Positions 12,104 through 22,802 of a stretch of 64,000 nucleotides of DNA are shown here, in pieces. Position 1 is the first letter of the stretch, and each line of letters begins with the position of its first letter. The notes beneath the pieces are model-generated. The model did no database searches and had not been told where the DNA came from. It worked only from the letters and a program-made list of their open reading frames with translations. The DNA is taken from NCBI GenBank assembly GCA_016081115.2, contig CM071930.1, forward strand, positions 29,403,641 to 29,467,640, written 5' to 3'. The translations under genes were made by a program, and so were the position numbers. This DNA is from Rehmannia glutinosa. Taxonomy: Eukaryota; Streptophyta; Magnoliopsida; Lamiales; Orobanchaceae.

Positions 12104-13200
12104 ATGGAAGCAAATCTAATTCGTATTCCTATGTTTACTGTGGAAGAGTTTGATGACTGGAAGATTCGTATGTAGGCTCATCTATCAGCTTTACACGATG
12201 AAATATGGCATGTGATAGAGGATGGGCCATTGCAAATACTCAAAGTCAATATTGCTGTAAGAAGAGCACCTCCAGCTGAAGGAAAGGAAGTCTGCAGCAG
12301 AGGCTAGACCAGCTATGGTTGAAAAACCTCGCACAGAATGGACTAATGAAGATAGAAAGAGATATAACTTGGTCAATGTGGCCAAGGATATTCTCTACAA
12401 GACGTTGGACAAGGCGATGTTCAACAAAGTGAAGTCATGCAAATCAGCCAAAGAAATCTTGCATAAGCTAACCCTGATTTGTGAAGGATCAGAACAGATT
12501 AAAGAGAACAAATTAACTGTTGATGTTCAAAAATTTGAAACTTTTAAAATGCTTGCAGGTAAAAGTCTGGATCAGCTGGATGCAAGATCCACAGAGATAA
12601 CAAATGAGCTTTCAGCTCTTGGGAAAGAGTACACTCAGTAGGAGACGTGCATGAAGATACTAAGAGCCCTCCCAGCTGAATGGGAAATGAAGGTTATGGC
12701 TCTGAGACACTCAATGGACCTCTCAAGAACATCTAATCATGAGCTATTCTCAGATCTCAAAGCCTACGAATTTGAGCTGAGAAGGAAAGAGCAAGAGGAA
12801 ACAGTTGTACCCAAGACAACAACATTATTAGCCAGTGAAGGGAAGAAAGCTGAGCCAAAGGAGACCATTGACCAGAAGGAAATTGTCCCCATGGTAAAGA
12901 GATTCAACAAGTTCTTTAACAAGAACTACAAAAGAAACAAGGTTGAGACCTCCATGAGACATTTAACACCTTCCAAAGCAAGGGAGGATAGACTGCCTAA
13001 GAGAGTTGAACATCAAAGAGCTGACTATCAGAGACCTGATAATCAGAGAACCGAGAGAGCTAATCAGTCAGAGCCGAAAACCTCTGTGTTGGAATTGCGG
13101 ACAATCGGGACACTTTTTTTTGACTATTCCTATCCACCAATCAAAAATATAGAAATGAGGAAGAAAGTAGAGTCTTCAGGAAAGAAGACAAAGAAAAGAA
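12104..13200 (+). pseudogene. gag: Copia gag, broken and 3' truncated by insertion
   Basis: The start codon at 12104 opens with MEANLIRIPMFTVEEFDDWK, the usual N-terminus of Copia gag of the DUF4219/UBN2 class. A TAG follows the phrase WKIRM, and the frame changes near 12310. Two further open stretches (12315-12641, 12651-13205) give the UBN2-type core (KAMFNKVKSCKSAKEI, ILRALPAEWEMKVMALRH) and a Lys/Arg-rich tail with QRADYQRPDNQRTER. One base frame over, a zinc knuckle C-W-N-C-G-x3-G-H starts at 13087, but its last Cys is replaced (DYS). The apparent stop at 13203 belongs to the inserted inverted LTR. A second copy of this gag lies at 48691. Confidence 0.8.
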
Positions 13201-14708
13201 TGTAGGTCCCAAGGGGTGTGAGTAAGGTTTAGAAGGGGGGTTATATAAACCTTACAAACTTTTCGATTTTAGTCCTTTTAAGATTATTACAGAGTTAACT
13301 CAAACAATTGTGTCCTTGAGGGACAGCTAAGTTGGTTATTCAGCAGAGTTAGTCACTCAACAGACTCGATAGAGCTATTGATAACTTAGTTGTTTAACCT
13401 GAACTTGAACTTGGCTGTGTTGGTTTTATAATCGGAAGACTTAACACCCTTTGAATTATTTTAAACTTATTTTAACGCCTAATTTAACACTTGATAATTA
13501 ATCAGTTGGATAGCAAATATGATTTTATCAGCATATATGATGTAAGTATGCAGAAATGTAAATGTGCTGAAAAATAAATGACATAATTAATGTTTATAGA
13601 GGTTCGAAGATGGGGTAATTCTTATAATCCTCTCTTCTCAAACTCCTGGAGGAATCCACTATGTAATAGATCTGTTTACAAAGTGGTCAACAGTCTGGAG
13701 ACAGCCTTGGTCACACAGCTAGCTTCTCTTCCGACTCAGCTTCTTCACAGGGCAGCTGCCTTGCTACTTCAGCTCACTTTCTCAAGCTCTTTGATTTGAT
13801 CATGAAGCCCTCCAATAACTTGATATTGGTTCGACCTTGAACCTTTCTACAATCCTCCTTGGAAAGTAGACCCCTTTTGATTATTCAAAAGTTTCCTCTT
13901 CAACAAATTTGAAGTTGTCTTTCCTTCACAGCTTGTGTTGGATCGATTTCCTTCGAGTTTCAGGCTTGAGGATTAGATTGAATATTCTTGTGAGTATTTG
14001 TAGGTTAATAGCTTGAATATTGCTTGCTTGTTCGTGGTTCAGGTAACCTTTTCTCAATGAAATTCCTCAGCCTTTTATAGTGAACTTTTGAAATTTTTCC
14101 CGTTGAAGAGATAGGCTGATTTCAAAAGTCACTTGTGTTCGTTGGCTTGTCTTGTTGCAGTCCTTGATGTTGACGTTTCCTCGTATTTAATGTCTTGCAG
14201 CATTGCAGCATTTCTCACACTTGGTGCAGTGCTTCCCATTGGTTTGTTCCTTTTGCACACAACTGGAACTAACACTTTATCTCTGACAACTTTAACATGT
14301 TACCATTCTGAGTAACATTCTTGAGTTTCATCAACGGATCTCATTCAGTTGTCTTGACTTGACTGCAATCTTTTATTGCCCAGGTGACTTGAGTTAGCTT
14401 CGAATCCTTGGATGACTCATCTGCCACTCCAACTTGTGACTTGACTCATCTTTTCACACAACTGATTCTCAACTGATACTTCTTCAGTCGAGTTATTGAC
14501 TTTCCTTCTTTGCCATACTCAGCTGTCTTGCAGCGGAGTCTTCACTTCAGTCTTCAGTTGACTTCTTGTATGTCTAGGCGTAGCTGACTTGACTCAGCTT
14601 TTCCAGCCCTATCTATTACAATACAAATTACAAGGAAAATGGGGTGCCAACTTTCTAGTTTAAGTTTTACATGGTATCACCAAAATCTACAAGATAAATT
14701 TCCTAATA
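13201..14708 (-). repeat. 3' LTR of minus-strand Copia
   Basis: On plus it starts TGTAGGTCCCAAGGGG, the complement of the LTR end GGGACCTACA, and finishes TTTCCTAATA, the complement of the LTR start with one substitution (TGTTAGG has become TATTAGG). The inverted TATA box CCTTTTATAGTG is at 14073-14079. It faces the LTR at 10434 as an inverted repeat with about 1.2 kb of gag between them. Small open frames at 13590 and 14133 are incidental. Confidence 0.9.
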
Positions 14709-14722
14709 ATTTCCCCTTTTTG
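14709..14722 (-). promoter_or_regulatory. Polypurine tract of minus-strand Copia
   Basis: On minus: AAAAAGGGGAAAT directly before the LTR start. The plus-strand copy has AAAAAGGGGGAAAT at 59469-59482 in the same position. It primes plus-strand DNA synthesis in LTR elements. Between here and 14970 nothing coding is seen. Confidence 0.85.
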
Positions 14723-14969
14723 ATGATGCCAAAACTTAAAAACATTAACAAAATGTAAACAACAATGATACATACAGACAATGCAGTAACAAAGAATGTA
14801 TGCTTGAATAGATCGTTTTATTGATCATAGCATTCTTGTCCTTTACATAGATGTTTACAAATGGTATCATAGCATTCTCTATCAAAACAAAACACATATC
14901 CATGCTAAGACACAAGAGTAAATACAAAGTGAAAAATTACAAGGAAAATCACTAAGTATTACAGATGAC

Positions 14970-15679
14970 TTACAAAAATGTATTTACATAAGGGGTTCGC
15001 AGCAACACTTCAATGCCTTCATTGCCTCCTTCTTTCTTCTTCAACTCTGTCGAAGTCATCAACTCTTTTCCTTTTTCTCTCTTCTTCTGCAGCTCTCTGA
15101 TTCTTATCATAAGCTCACTTAGAGGCATCATCCCTCCGCTTCCTCTCGAGCCATAACCGAGCCTGCCTTTCATTCTCCTCTTTCTGTCTTCTCACAGCCT
15201 CTGCATTATTCCTTGCTACTTCCAGATTGGCCACTTCATCGAATCCAACCCAGTAGATCCTCCCTTTCTTTCCAGGGTCTACATACTCAATATTTTTGGG
15301 TTGTGGCCGAGGTCGGAAACCTCTTCCACCACTACTCTTTCCTCTTTCTCTTCGGGGTGTCTTGTACATGAGTCTTACCTTACCAATTTGAATGGTCTGC
15401 TGGTAATCCGGTGCCTATCAGCTTCTTCACACAAAGTAAGACCTTTTTCCCGATCTGATCCTGTGCTTGGGCTAGTGATATCCCTTGGAAATAGCCTTTG
15501 GATTCGAGCATCTTGAATTTTTCCACTGACCTCGGCTCGGATCCATTATCAGGGATATCATCGTGATCCTTCCCTGCTTGAATGCCACCATATTATTTCA
15601 ACACTTCTTGAACACGGGCATCCTGCTTTTTAGTTATCTCAGCAATCTCTTTTTCAATAATCTTCCATTTCTCTGCCAT
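14970..15679 (-). pseudogene. Post-pol region, C-terminal part (Copia)
   Basis: Minus-strand frames from 15679 begin MAEKWKIIEKEIAEITKK and reach a TAA at 15593-15595; coding-like text continues to 15380 (VEKFKMLESKGYFQGISLAQ). The 15369-15115 frame has FRPRPQPKNIEYVDPGKKG then VANLEVARNNAEAV and a run of charged residues. The 15173-14970 frame ends Lys/Glu-rich. The plus-strand copy has the matching pieces at 58519-58627 and 58887-59270 (PKNIEYVDPGKKGG, VANLQVAKTNAEYV). The composition suggests a highly charged helical tail. Function unknown; called env-like only by its position after pol in Sireviruses. Confidence 0.6.
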
Positions 15680-15748
15680 TGGCATGACAGAGTGCTCGAT
15701 CGGCAGAGTCACTGGTATTTTGCTAATAATAGATGCCGTAACATGACC

Positions 15749-16141
15749 CTACTGAGGGGTTTTAGCTAACATCAATGTCAAATCATTCGATCCTTCCCCC
15801 TCAGCTATTTTTCCCTTCTTCTCAGCTGCAATCTTCTCAGCTGCAGATTCCTTTACTTTCTCTTCTTTCAATTTCCTTAGGGACTCCTCTTCCCCCTTTT
15901 TGGCATCATCACAGGAGAGAGGGACCCCAGGGAACATGCCTGCGAGCATGCAGTCGAGTCTGCTTAGAGCTGAGTTCTGTTTGGAGTCTGCTATTGCATA
16001 AGCTGTTCGAAATTCTGAGCGAGTTGCCTTGGACTTGGCTACCACCAACTTCATTTCATCCATGAGTAAGTTGAATTTGTCATTCATTGCATTCTCAAGG
16101 TGCATAATTTCTTTTCTCTGGAATTCTTGCAGCAACTCCAT
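15749..16141 (-). pseudogene. Post-pol helical ORF (Copia)
   Basis: A 130-residue open frame starting MELLQEFQRKEIMHLENAM. It is followed by a helical segment, the phrase CMLAGMFPGVPLSCDDAKKG and a Lys/Glu/Ala tail with KESAAEKIAAEKKGK. The phrase LAxMFPGVPLSxDDAKKG is also encoded, across frames, near 58235-58295 in the plus copy, showing it is real coding sequence of the family. No known domain recognised and no membrane segment. Confidence 0.6.
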
Positions 16142-16156
16142 TTATGTTTTGTGAGA

Positions 16157-16462
16157 CTAATGTAACCTTTCAATGTATGCCTGCATCTTTTGCTTGATGT
16201 CAGCGTTGTCAGCCATCCAGACGAGCATTCTGCCATATAGTGCTTTAAAGTAGCCAACTTGTTTGAGTCGCATAGCAGATTGCTGTTGAGACCATTCCCT
16301 GATTCGTACTACTATCTCTCTCAAGTCAGCAGTGAGGGTAGCATCCCTGTTGTCCAGTCTTAAGTCTAGTGACGCCTGATGTCTTTCAATCTTCTCAATC
16401 TCTTCGCAGATTTTCTTGAAGACCTCATGAATCTCAGCTGTCTCACGTGATTCAGCTACAGG
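16157..16462 (-). pseudogene. Post-pol coiled-coil segment, cut by the Athila insertion
   Basis: Without an ATG of its own, the minus frame is open from the Athila boundary (16462) to TAG at 16157-16159. It encodes ETAEIHEVFKKICEEIEKIE, then LDLRLDNRDATLTADL and MRLKQVGYFKALYGRM. Heptad-like spacing of hydrophobic residues suggests a coiled coil. It continues the frame broken off at 37388 on the other side of the Athila element. Confidence 0.6.
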
Positions 16463-17993
16463 TGTTCCGCCTTTATTTTGAGCTCACCGCAAGTGTACGG
16501 TGTACGTTATAGAAAAAGGGTAGCAAGGTCGTATCCACGGAGACTAATAAATTTATGTACTAAATATTGAACTAAGATAGCTTTATTTTTATTTAGACGA
16601 TCGTAATTTAATGATTGTTGTTGTGAGATTAAGACAAAATGGACTACTAAAACACAAAATTAAGAGAACACAATTGATAGAATTATCAAGAAGATGAAAC
16701 GGATTTCCGAGTTAAGGTTTTGATTAATAATTCTCTTGTTGTACGATTTAATCCAAGCTAAGTTATTATCGCTATTCATATAAGACAATCACAAAGATAT
16801 TTTATCCTCCCTCTCGAGATGCATATAAAATATAGATTGAAATACTTATGCTAGCATCTCTACTCAACATGAAGTACTCAACTCCCAAAAGTTCAAAAGA
16901 TCAAACGCCTTCACAAATATTTACAAACCTCTCGATTCATGCAAATATTCATGTCGAGTACTCAAGATCTAATATTGAAACTCATCTCTCGAATTATGAA
17001 TCAATATATCAAACAAATTAAATCATTGATCAAGTAATAAAACAAGAATAAGCTCAAAGTACTCAAATAGGCTTCAAGATAATAACTTCAACTAGAATTA
17101 AAACATCCAACAAGATTTCATTGATCTACTTCCAAAACCCGGAAATCTAAAGAGTTTAGCTACACATGATCTCTAAACAATCCACATACAAATTGTTCAT
17201 AGCCATGACAACTAGAAAATGAAAGATGAAAACTACAAGAGAAGCAAGAAAACTTAGGAAAGTCGACAATCTCTCGATATATCTTCGTTCCTTGAGCTCC
17301 GGTGCAACCCGATTATCCCTTGATGTCTTCTTCCAAGCATATACTCTTGTCTTGTGTTGTAGATCCCAAAAAATGCCAGAATGTCCTTGTGTGCGCCCCC
17401 CAAAAAGTCTTTTTATACCCATCTTCAAGTTTAGGGCAAAATGCTGCAGATTGTGGGATTCCAGCGCAGACGCACGGGTCGTGCGCCCCCTGCACGGGCT
17501 ACCCGTGCGTCATCCCGTAGAAAAGCCTTTGATTTTTACCAAACACGCACTGGTCATGCGCCCCTTGCACGGGCTACCCGTGCGTGATGCCGTATGGATA
17601 TGCAACTCTCCAGTGGCGCACGGGTGGTGCGTATGAGCTCGGGCTACCCGTGTGCCATGCCGTAGACTCAGACATCCTTTCTTCAGGGGCACACGGGTGG
17701 TGCCTATAGCACGCCCAACCCGTGTGCTCTCTGTATTCTTCTTAAACGCCCATCTTTCGCTCCTCACGCTTCACTTTCCGTATATTCACTCCATTTTCAA
17801 TGTTTCCACTTTGCAAGGTTCACATTTGTACTCAATTTGCTTCAAATATCATGAAATTTCTATAAAACAAGCAAAGTGTAATATCTTTTCCAAAAGGAGT
17901 GAATACGTAACATTTTACACGAGTATATGCATGTTTGCCCATCAATTTAGTCATAAATATGCTCCAAAATACGTGCAAAACTCACACCTATCA
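16463..17993 (-). repeat. 3' LTR of Athila-type element
   Basis: On plus starts TGTTCCGCCTTTATTTTGAG and ends CTCACACCTATCA (minus: TGATAGGTGTGAG). The inverted TATA box TTTTTATACC is at 17410-17417. Four imperfect GC-rich units around GCACGGGCTACCCGTGC lie in tandem at about 17466-17738, transcribed downstream or upstream depending on the start site. The open frames on both strands here (for example 17226-17636) are by-products of this composition. Confidence 0.9.
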
Positions 17994-18009
17994 AAATCCC
18001 CCAAACTTA
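17994..18009 (-). promoter_or_regulatory. Polypurine tract of Athila-type element
   Basis: On minus AAGTTTGGGGGATTT directly before the LTR start TGATAGG. A second copy of the core TCCCCCAAACTT (plus orientation) occurs at 19321-19332. Confidence 0.85.
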
Positions 18010-19400
18010 AACCATTTACCGTCCCGATCAACAATTTTGAAAACACGATCAAGCACAACAGGGAGATAAGAATAAAAGCACACACACAAAGGACCCAAAA
18101 GAAGATCCATATTGTTCATCATGAATGTTGAGCAACAAACCAATCAAGCCTCAAATATCTAATCAAAGAGCACGCATCAAGTAAAACAAAGTGAAATGAT
18201 CTGAATTACAACTCTCAAAGTTATGTGTATACTCTCATCTCACGAGAATATGGGACGTGTTTACGCTCGAATCAATTCAATGTTGCAGAATTACCATAAG
18301 CTTGCAATTCGTCTCGTATCTCTGCCACTAAAATGTATGCACTTCGTGAATCAAAAAGGACTTTCTTATTTGGTTGTAACGAAGGCTCTTTGGTTAGGGT
18401 AGGAAATTTTGGACAAAGTGACTCAAACTCGAGCATATAACTGGTGAGCATATCAATCCTCTACATAATAGTTCCATATGCTACTCCAATCATCCCTTAT
18501 TTTTATCAACTTTCCTTATTTCCATCTCTTTCTTTCTTTTGAAAATCGCCTTAAATTACAATCCTTCGCCCACTAGTTCGTTTCTATTAGAATTCACAGT
18601 ATTTTCTCGATTTTTTTCTCCTTTTCTTCCTCTTTTGTTTCAATTAACCACTTATGCCCATTATCCCACTTTTTAATTCCCACTCCTTCAACTCCATTTA
18701 TTCCCTTTACTCCACGTTATACACTCGAGTTTAGGGTGATGGATCTATCAAGTTCAAAGCTTAAATCTTGTGGTTATCAAAAGAATAGGCAATAGGCTCA
18801 ACTTGGCTTAACAAGGAATTTCATCATCTTTAGGAAAGCAAAAGGCTAGAAAGGCTAACAAAGATGGCCTTTTATCACATTCACAATTTGTATACAACAT
18901 GTGGCTTCGACAAAGATACCCGAGCAAGTTCTAGAATTCTGACAACACGAATGATAACCTCAATCACAACAAGACTGCAAAAGATATAAACAGTAAAGGC
19001 TCAAAGCTCACAGGCTTGTCAAAATGTAATTCAAAGCATCAAACTAAGTTTTCATATTAACATGCTCAAAGTCATCTATTCAAGGCTCAATCAACTCATA
19101 CTCATCATCCAATTCCAACAATACAAATCTTTCAAAATCACCACACAAACAACAAGTTGCAACAAGCCAGGTCAACTCACTCTCTATCCACTAAGAAAAC
19201 AATAGACGTGCTAAAGCTATAAACGTGCTCTAATGCAATGCAACCTAGAATGCTTTATATGCAACTATATGAAAACACACAATGCAAGAAATATTTTTTT
19301 TTATTTATTTTTTTTTCATATCCCCCAAACTTGAATGAAATTATATTGTCCAAAGGGGAAAAATAGAATTTCAATAACGAAAAGTGGGGATATACCTGAA
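18010..19400 (-). other. 3' non-coding region of Athila-type element, with second PPT-like core
   Basis: About 1.4 kb with no open frame of note, between the extra ORF and the PPT, as is usual for Athila elements. Short pyrimidine-rich and A-rich patches occur. At 19321-19332 the 12-base core of the PPT (TCCCCCAAACTT on plus) is repeated, next to a T-rich run at 19292-19317. Confidence 0.7.
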
Positions 19401-20848
19401 TCACTGCGGAGGAGGTGGCGGAAAGTGGCCTTGTGAAATATGCCACATTTGTAATTGTTGGAGCACTTGCCACGTCTCCTCGGAACGCCGGTCATAGTTC
19501 TCGCGGAATGCAAGAAAATCAGCCCTATGCTGCCTCAAATCCTCCCCTTGTTGCCTTATCTCGTCTCCTTGACGACGCAAGTCCTCCCCAAATGCCAATA
19601 GCATATCTTGAAAATCTGTACCGCGCTGGGACTCGCCACCATGAGATGTGCTGGGACGATCCCTGCTATGTGCGCGTCGGGGGTAAGCATCGCCATGTGG
19701 GGACTCGAGGATGTCATATCCAAGTTGAGGGAGAGGAGGTTCCACCCCCATGTCTCTTCTTTTTAGCTCCTCTTCTTCCGCAACCAAATCTTCCTCATCC
19801 GGAAAACCTTGAACTCGGCGCCTCTTCCTTGCATCTACAGCCTCTGTAATTCGGTTATGTGCATCAGAGTTCATTAGGAAGTTGGTGGTGTCCGCCAATG
19901 TATCAACTGTGGTGTATGTCGGATTAGGCAACGGAAATGCAACACCTTTCTTTTGTAGAAGTACCAATGTGTTGTCTTCGTTTGCTATGAACTTCATGTG
20001 GTGCAACGATGCCAAATTAACCCGAGTGCTGCCTGGAATAGGCTCCAAGGCTTGGAAATTGACGTTGAAATGCCGGGCAATAGGGGTGATGAGGCCCCCT
20101 ATAGAAATATTACCCCCTTCCTGCCGTGCCAATTGCTCAACTTGCTCTGCGAAGTAGGCGGCGGTGTTGTAGGGTGTATTTGTGAGCATACACCATAAGA
20201 GATATAACTCCCTCTTTGTCATTCCCCCAATATTTTCCCTGGCGAAGACGGAGGACGCAGTCACACGTTGTATGTATTTGAAAACAGGATTCCGAATCCA
20301 TGAGGCTTTAGCAGTCCGGGCGGCATACAACATAGGCCCTGTTTGTGGTGTTTCGACCAACATTCTCCAAAAATCGTATTGATCATAATGTTCCATTGGC
20401 CGGAAACGAGCATTCGTGGGAACTTCGAAGATGGTGTTCAATTGGGAGATAGATAAACGCCGACGTTCATTCCCCAATTGAAAGTGTATCTCAAAAGGCT
20501 CGAAAGCTCCTCCTGTTTGAGTACTTACACAAGACTCAAGAATTCCAATGTATAGCGTTGGAACGTCGGCCACTGTCGGCTCATAAAATTGGTCCACCCG
20601 ACCTTTGCGAAAAGACGCCAAACGTCCTCATGTATCCCCAAAGTGTGAGTGCAATCATCATCGGTGTAACGGGATGGAGCGACTTGGCGACCAACCAAGT
20701 GATTCCATCGCTCTATTTCGTTTGCATTCGTCAATACCACACCATAGGCAGCTGGACTATTCGGGTCGACTTCTTGCGGCACCTCGTTTTGTTGTGGTGC
20801 TACACGCAGATGTCTCCATCCACCCTGGGGATTTCTTCTCTCCGCCAT
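19401..20848 (-). pseudogene. Athila-type extra ORF (env-position protein), one frameshift
   Basis: ATG at 20846-20848 opens MAERRNPQGGW. The frame runs through GRQVAPSRYTDDDCTHTLGI and FMSRQWPTFQRYTLEFLSLV, then must shift near 20560 to a second frame ending at 19401. That second frame reads FEIHFQLGNERRRLSISQLN, WIRNPVFKYIQRV, MTKRELYLLWCMLTNTPYNT and TPIARHFNVNF. These phrases fit the ATHILA ORF-1 family seen 3' of pol in Athila elements. The C-terminal third has a Gln/Arg/Asp-rich predicted coiled coil (RRQGDEIRQQGEDLRQH) and ends in a proline run. No signal peptide or clear membrane helix is seen, so an envelope role is unproven. Without the shift the product would be about 480 residues. 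Confidence 0.8.
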
Positions 20849-21490
20849 GAAGGATTTGTACCGGAATTCTCGAAATGAGACTCGAAGTAGACAACTTGAA
20901 CCCTAGGTGCTCTTGCTCAAAATTCTTCAAGCAAACTCGAATTCAATGTAAATTGGAGTTCAATGTGATGGGGGAGGGATTAAATGGACAAATTTGAGTG
21001 ATAGTTTGAAAGATATTTGAAGAAAGTGGAGCAAAGGGAGGGGTGTGCGTTGGGGGTTTTTGAAAAAAATGAAGAGCAGTGTTTAAAACTGCTCTATTTT
21101 ACCTGTTTCCCGTATGGCGCACGGGTGGTGTGCCGGCGCACGGGTTATCCGTGCGCCATGCCGTAGCAATTTTTTTCCCCTGCAGACACACACGGGTCGT
21201 GCGCTAGGCGCACGGGTAACCCATGTGTGATGCCGTAGCATGCTCAATTTCTTTCCAGGTACGCACGGGTAGTGCCCATGGCACGGGCTGCCCGTGCATA
21301 CCTGTACAGCCATTAAAGTAATTTTTTTATTTTTTTTAAATAAAAACACACAATTCACACTCATTAAAATGAAACACACATACCAAATCACTCAAAACAC
21401 ACAAAAATGAAATTCACACGAAAAACCGTTGGGTTGCCTCCCAACAAGCACTATATTTAACGTCTTTAGCTTGACGCCTGTTTTGTTCAA
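20849..21490 (-). other. Pol-to-ORF spacer with GC-rich palindromic units and a conserved hairpin
   Basis: No gene. Three imperfect units containing GCACGGGT..ACCCGTGC-type inverted repeats lie at about 21116-21168, 21184-21236 and 21258-21300, in the same orientation as those in the LTR. At 21428-21445 GTTGGGTTGCCTCCCAAC can form a short hairpin. A GGGTTGCCTCCCAA phrase near this place is, from memory, widespread in plant Athila elements. The spacer probably contains splice or promoter signals for the downstream ORF, but none can be pinned down. Confidence 0.65.
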
Positions 21491-22793
21491 TTACGGGTCG
21501 CGCAAGGTGGTGGATGTCACCTCCTCTTGATTTCCTCCGTAGAAGTAGTGCTTAATCCATTGGCCGTTTACCATGAAAGTCTCACCTTCTTTTGTCAACA
21601 ATTCTACAATCCTGGGAGGATTCAATACTTTATTTATCACGAATGGCCCCGACCACTTAGACTTGAGTTTTCCCGGGAAAAATTTAAGGCGTGAATTGTA
21701 CAGGAGCACCGGTTCTCCCGGTAAAAACTCTCTTTTCTTGATCATCTTATCATGCCACCTCTTGGTTCTTTCTTTATAAATTCGGGAGTTTTCGTAAGCT
21801 TCATCCCGAAACTCTTCCATCTGATTCAAATGGAGCAACCTTTCCTCGCCGGCTTTTTGAAAATCCATATTTAGCTTTTTGACCGCCCAGAATGCTTTGT
21901 GTTCCAACTCCACCGGCAAGTGGTACGATTTCCCAAAAACAAGTTGATTGGGGGATGTGCCAAACGGTGTCTTATATGCTGTCCGGTATGCCCACAAAGC
22001 TTCATCCAATTTTAACGCCCAATCTTTTCGGTTGATGTTCACCGTCTTTTCAAGGATTTGTTTGATCTCCATGTTAGCCATACCTTTGTCCATTGGCTTG
22101 TGGATGATATGCCAATGCAACTTTATGTTTCACCCCATATTTTGCCAACAACTTGCTCATCAATTTATTTACAAAATGCGACCCTCCATCACTAATTAAA
22201 GCTCTTGGAGTGCCGAATCTAGTAAATATGTTTTTCTTAAGGAATCGCATTATAACTTGAGCATCATTTGTTGTGTAAGGAATCGCCTCTACCCAATGGG
22301 ATACATATTCCATAGCAAGTAGAATATATTGATAACCTGAAGATGATGGAAATGGGCCCATAAAATCAATCCCCCACACATCGAACAACTCCACTTCGAT
22401 TACATTTGTCATTGGCATCTCGTGTCTCCTTGAAATGTTTCCCATTCGCTGACACATGTCACATTGTTGCACAAACAAATAACAATCATTAAATAAAGTG
22501 GGCCAATATAGCCCACTTTGCAATACCTTCGCTGCGGTGCGAGTTGGGCCAAAATGTCCGCCAGAGGGAGTGGAGTGACACTGTTGTAGGACTCCCTCCC
22601 ATTCTTCTTGAGGTACGTATCTTCTTATGATTTTGTCCGCGCACCTCTTAAAGAGTAGGGGGTCATCCCACATGTAGAACTTTACATCATGTAAGAATTT
22701 CTTCTTTTGATACGGTGATAGATCCGGAGGTAGAACTCCTGCAGCCAAGTAGTTGACAAATTCCGCATACCACGGAAACTTTGCCTCAAGCAT
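21491..22793 (-). pseudogene. pol: Athila-type integrase, frameshifted
   Basis: From 22793: HHCC zinc module (H-x-S/G...HF, then CDMCQRMGNISRR), DDE core with DVWGIDFMGPFPSSSGYQ and LISDGGSHFVNK, then AYHPQANGQ. The frame shifts near 22100 just after ANGQ. The following frame (22120-21491) continues with EIKQILEKTV, ALWAYRTAYKTPFGTSP and the C-terminal KWSGPFVI, MVNGQWIKHY. The stretch after ANGQ is altered where the catalytic Glu (normally GQ-x-E) should be, so activity is lost. A TAA at 22803-22805 separates it from RNase H, probably one substitution from GAA. Confidence 0.85.
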
Positions 22794-22802
22794 GAGTAAT
22801 CG

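Larger units (their letters stand above)
10434..13200 (+). mobile_element. Copia element (Sirevirus-like), 5' part only, interrupted at 13200
   Basis: It comprises a 5' LTR (10434-11981), primer-binding site and most of gag, and then stops exactly where an inverted LTR of the same family begins (13201). The rest of the element should lie beyond 64000, on the far side of the minus-strand copy that landed in it. The would-be target duplication at this junction is AAGAA (13196-13200); its partner is outside the window. Confidence 0.8.

Noticed and set aside
17226..17636. Plus-strand 136-codon frame (repeated at 28028-28480)
   Set aside because: It lies inside the Athila LTRs, both strands are open, and it runs through GC-rich palindromic units; a composition by-product.
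19415..19849. 144-codon plus frame
   Set aside because: Antisense shadow of the Athila-type extra ORF, which has clear family phrases on minus.
19401..20848. Retroviral envelope gene
   Set aside because: Position fits, but no signal peptide, cleavage site or membrane anchor is visible; described only as the Athila-type extra ORF.
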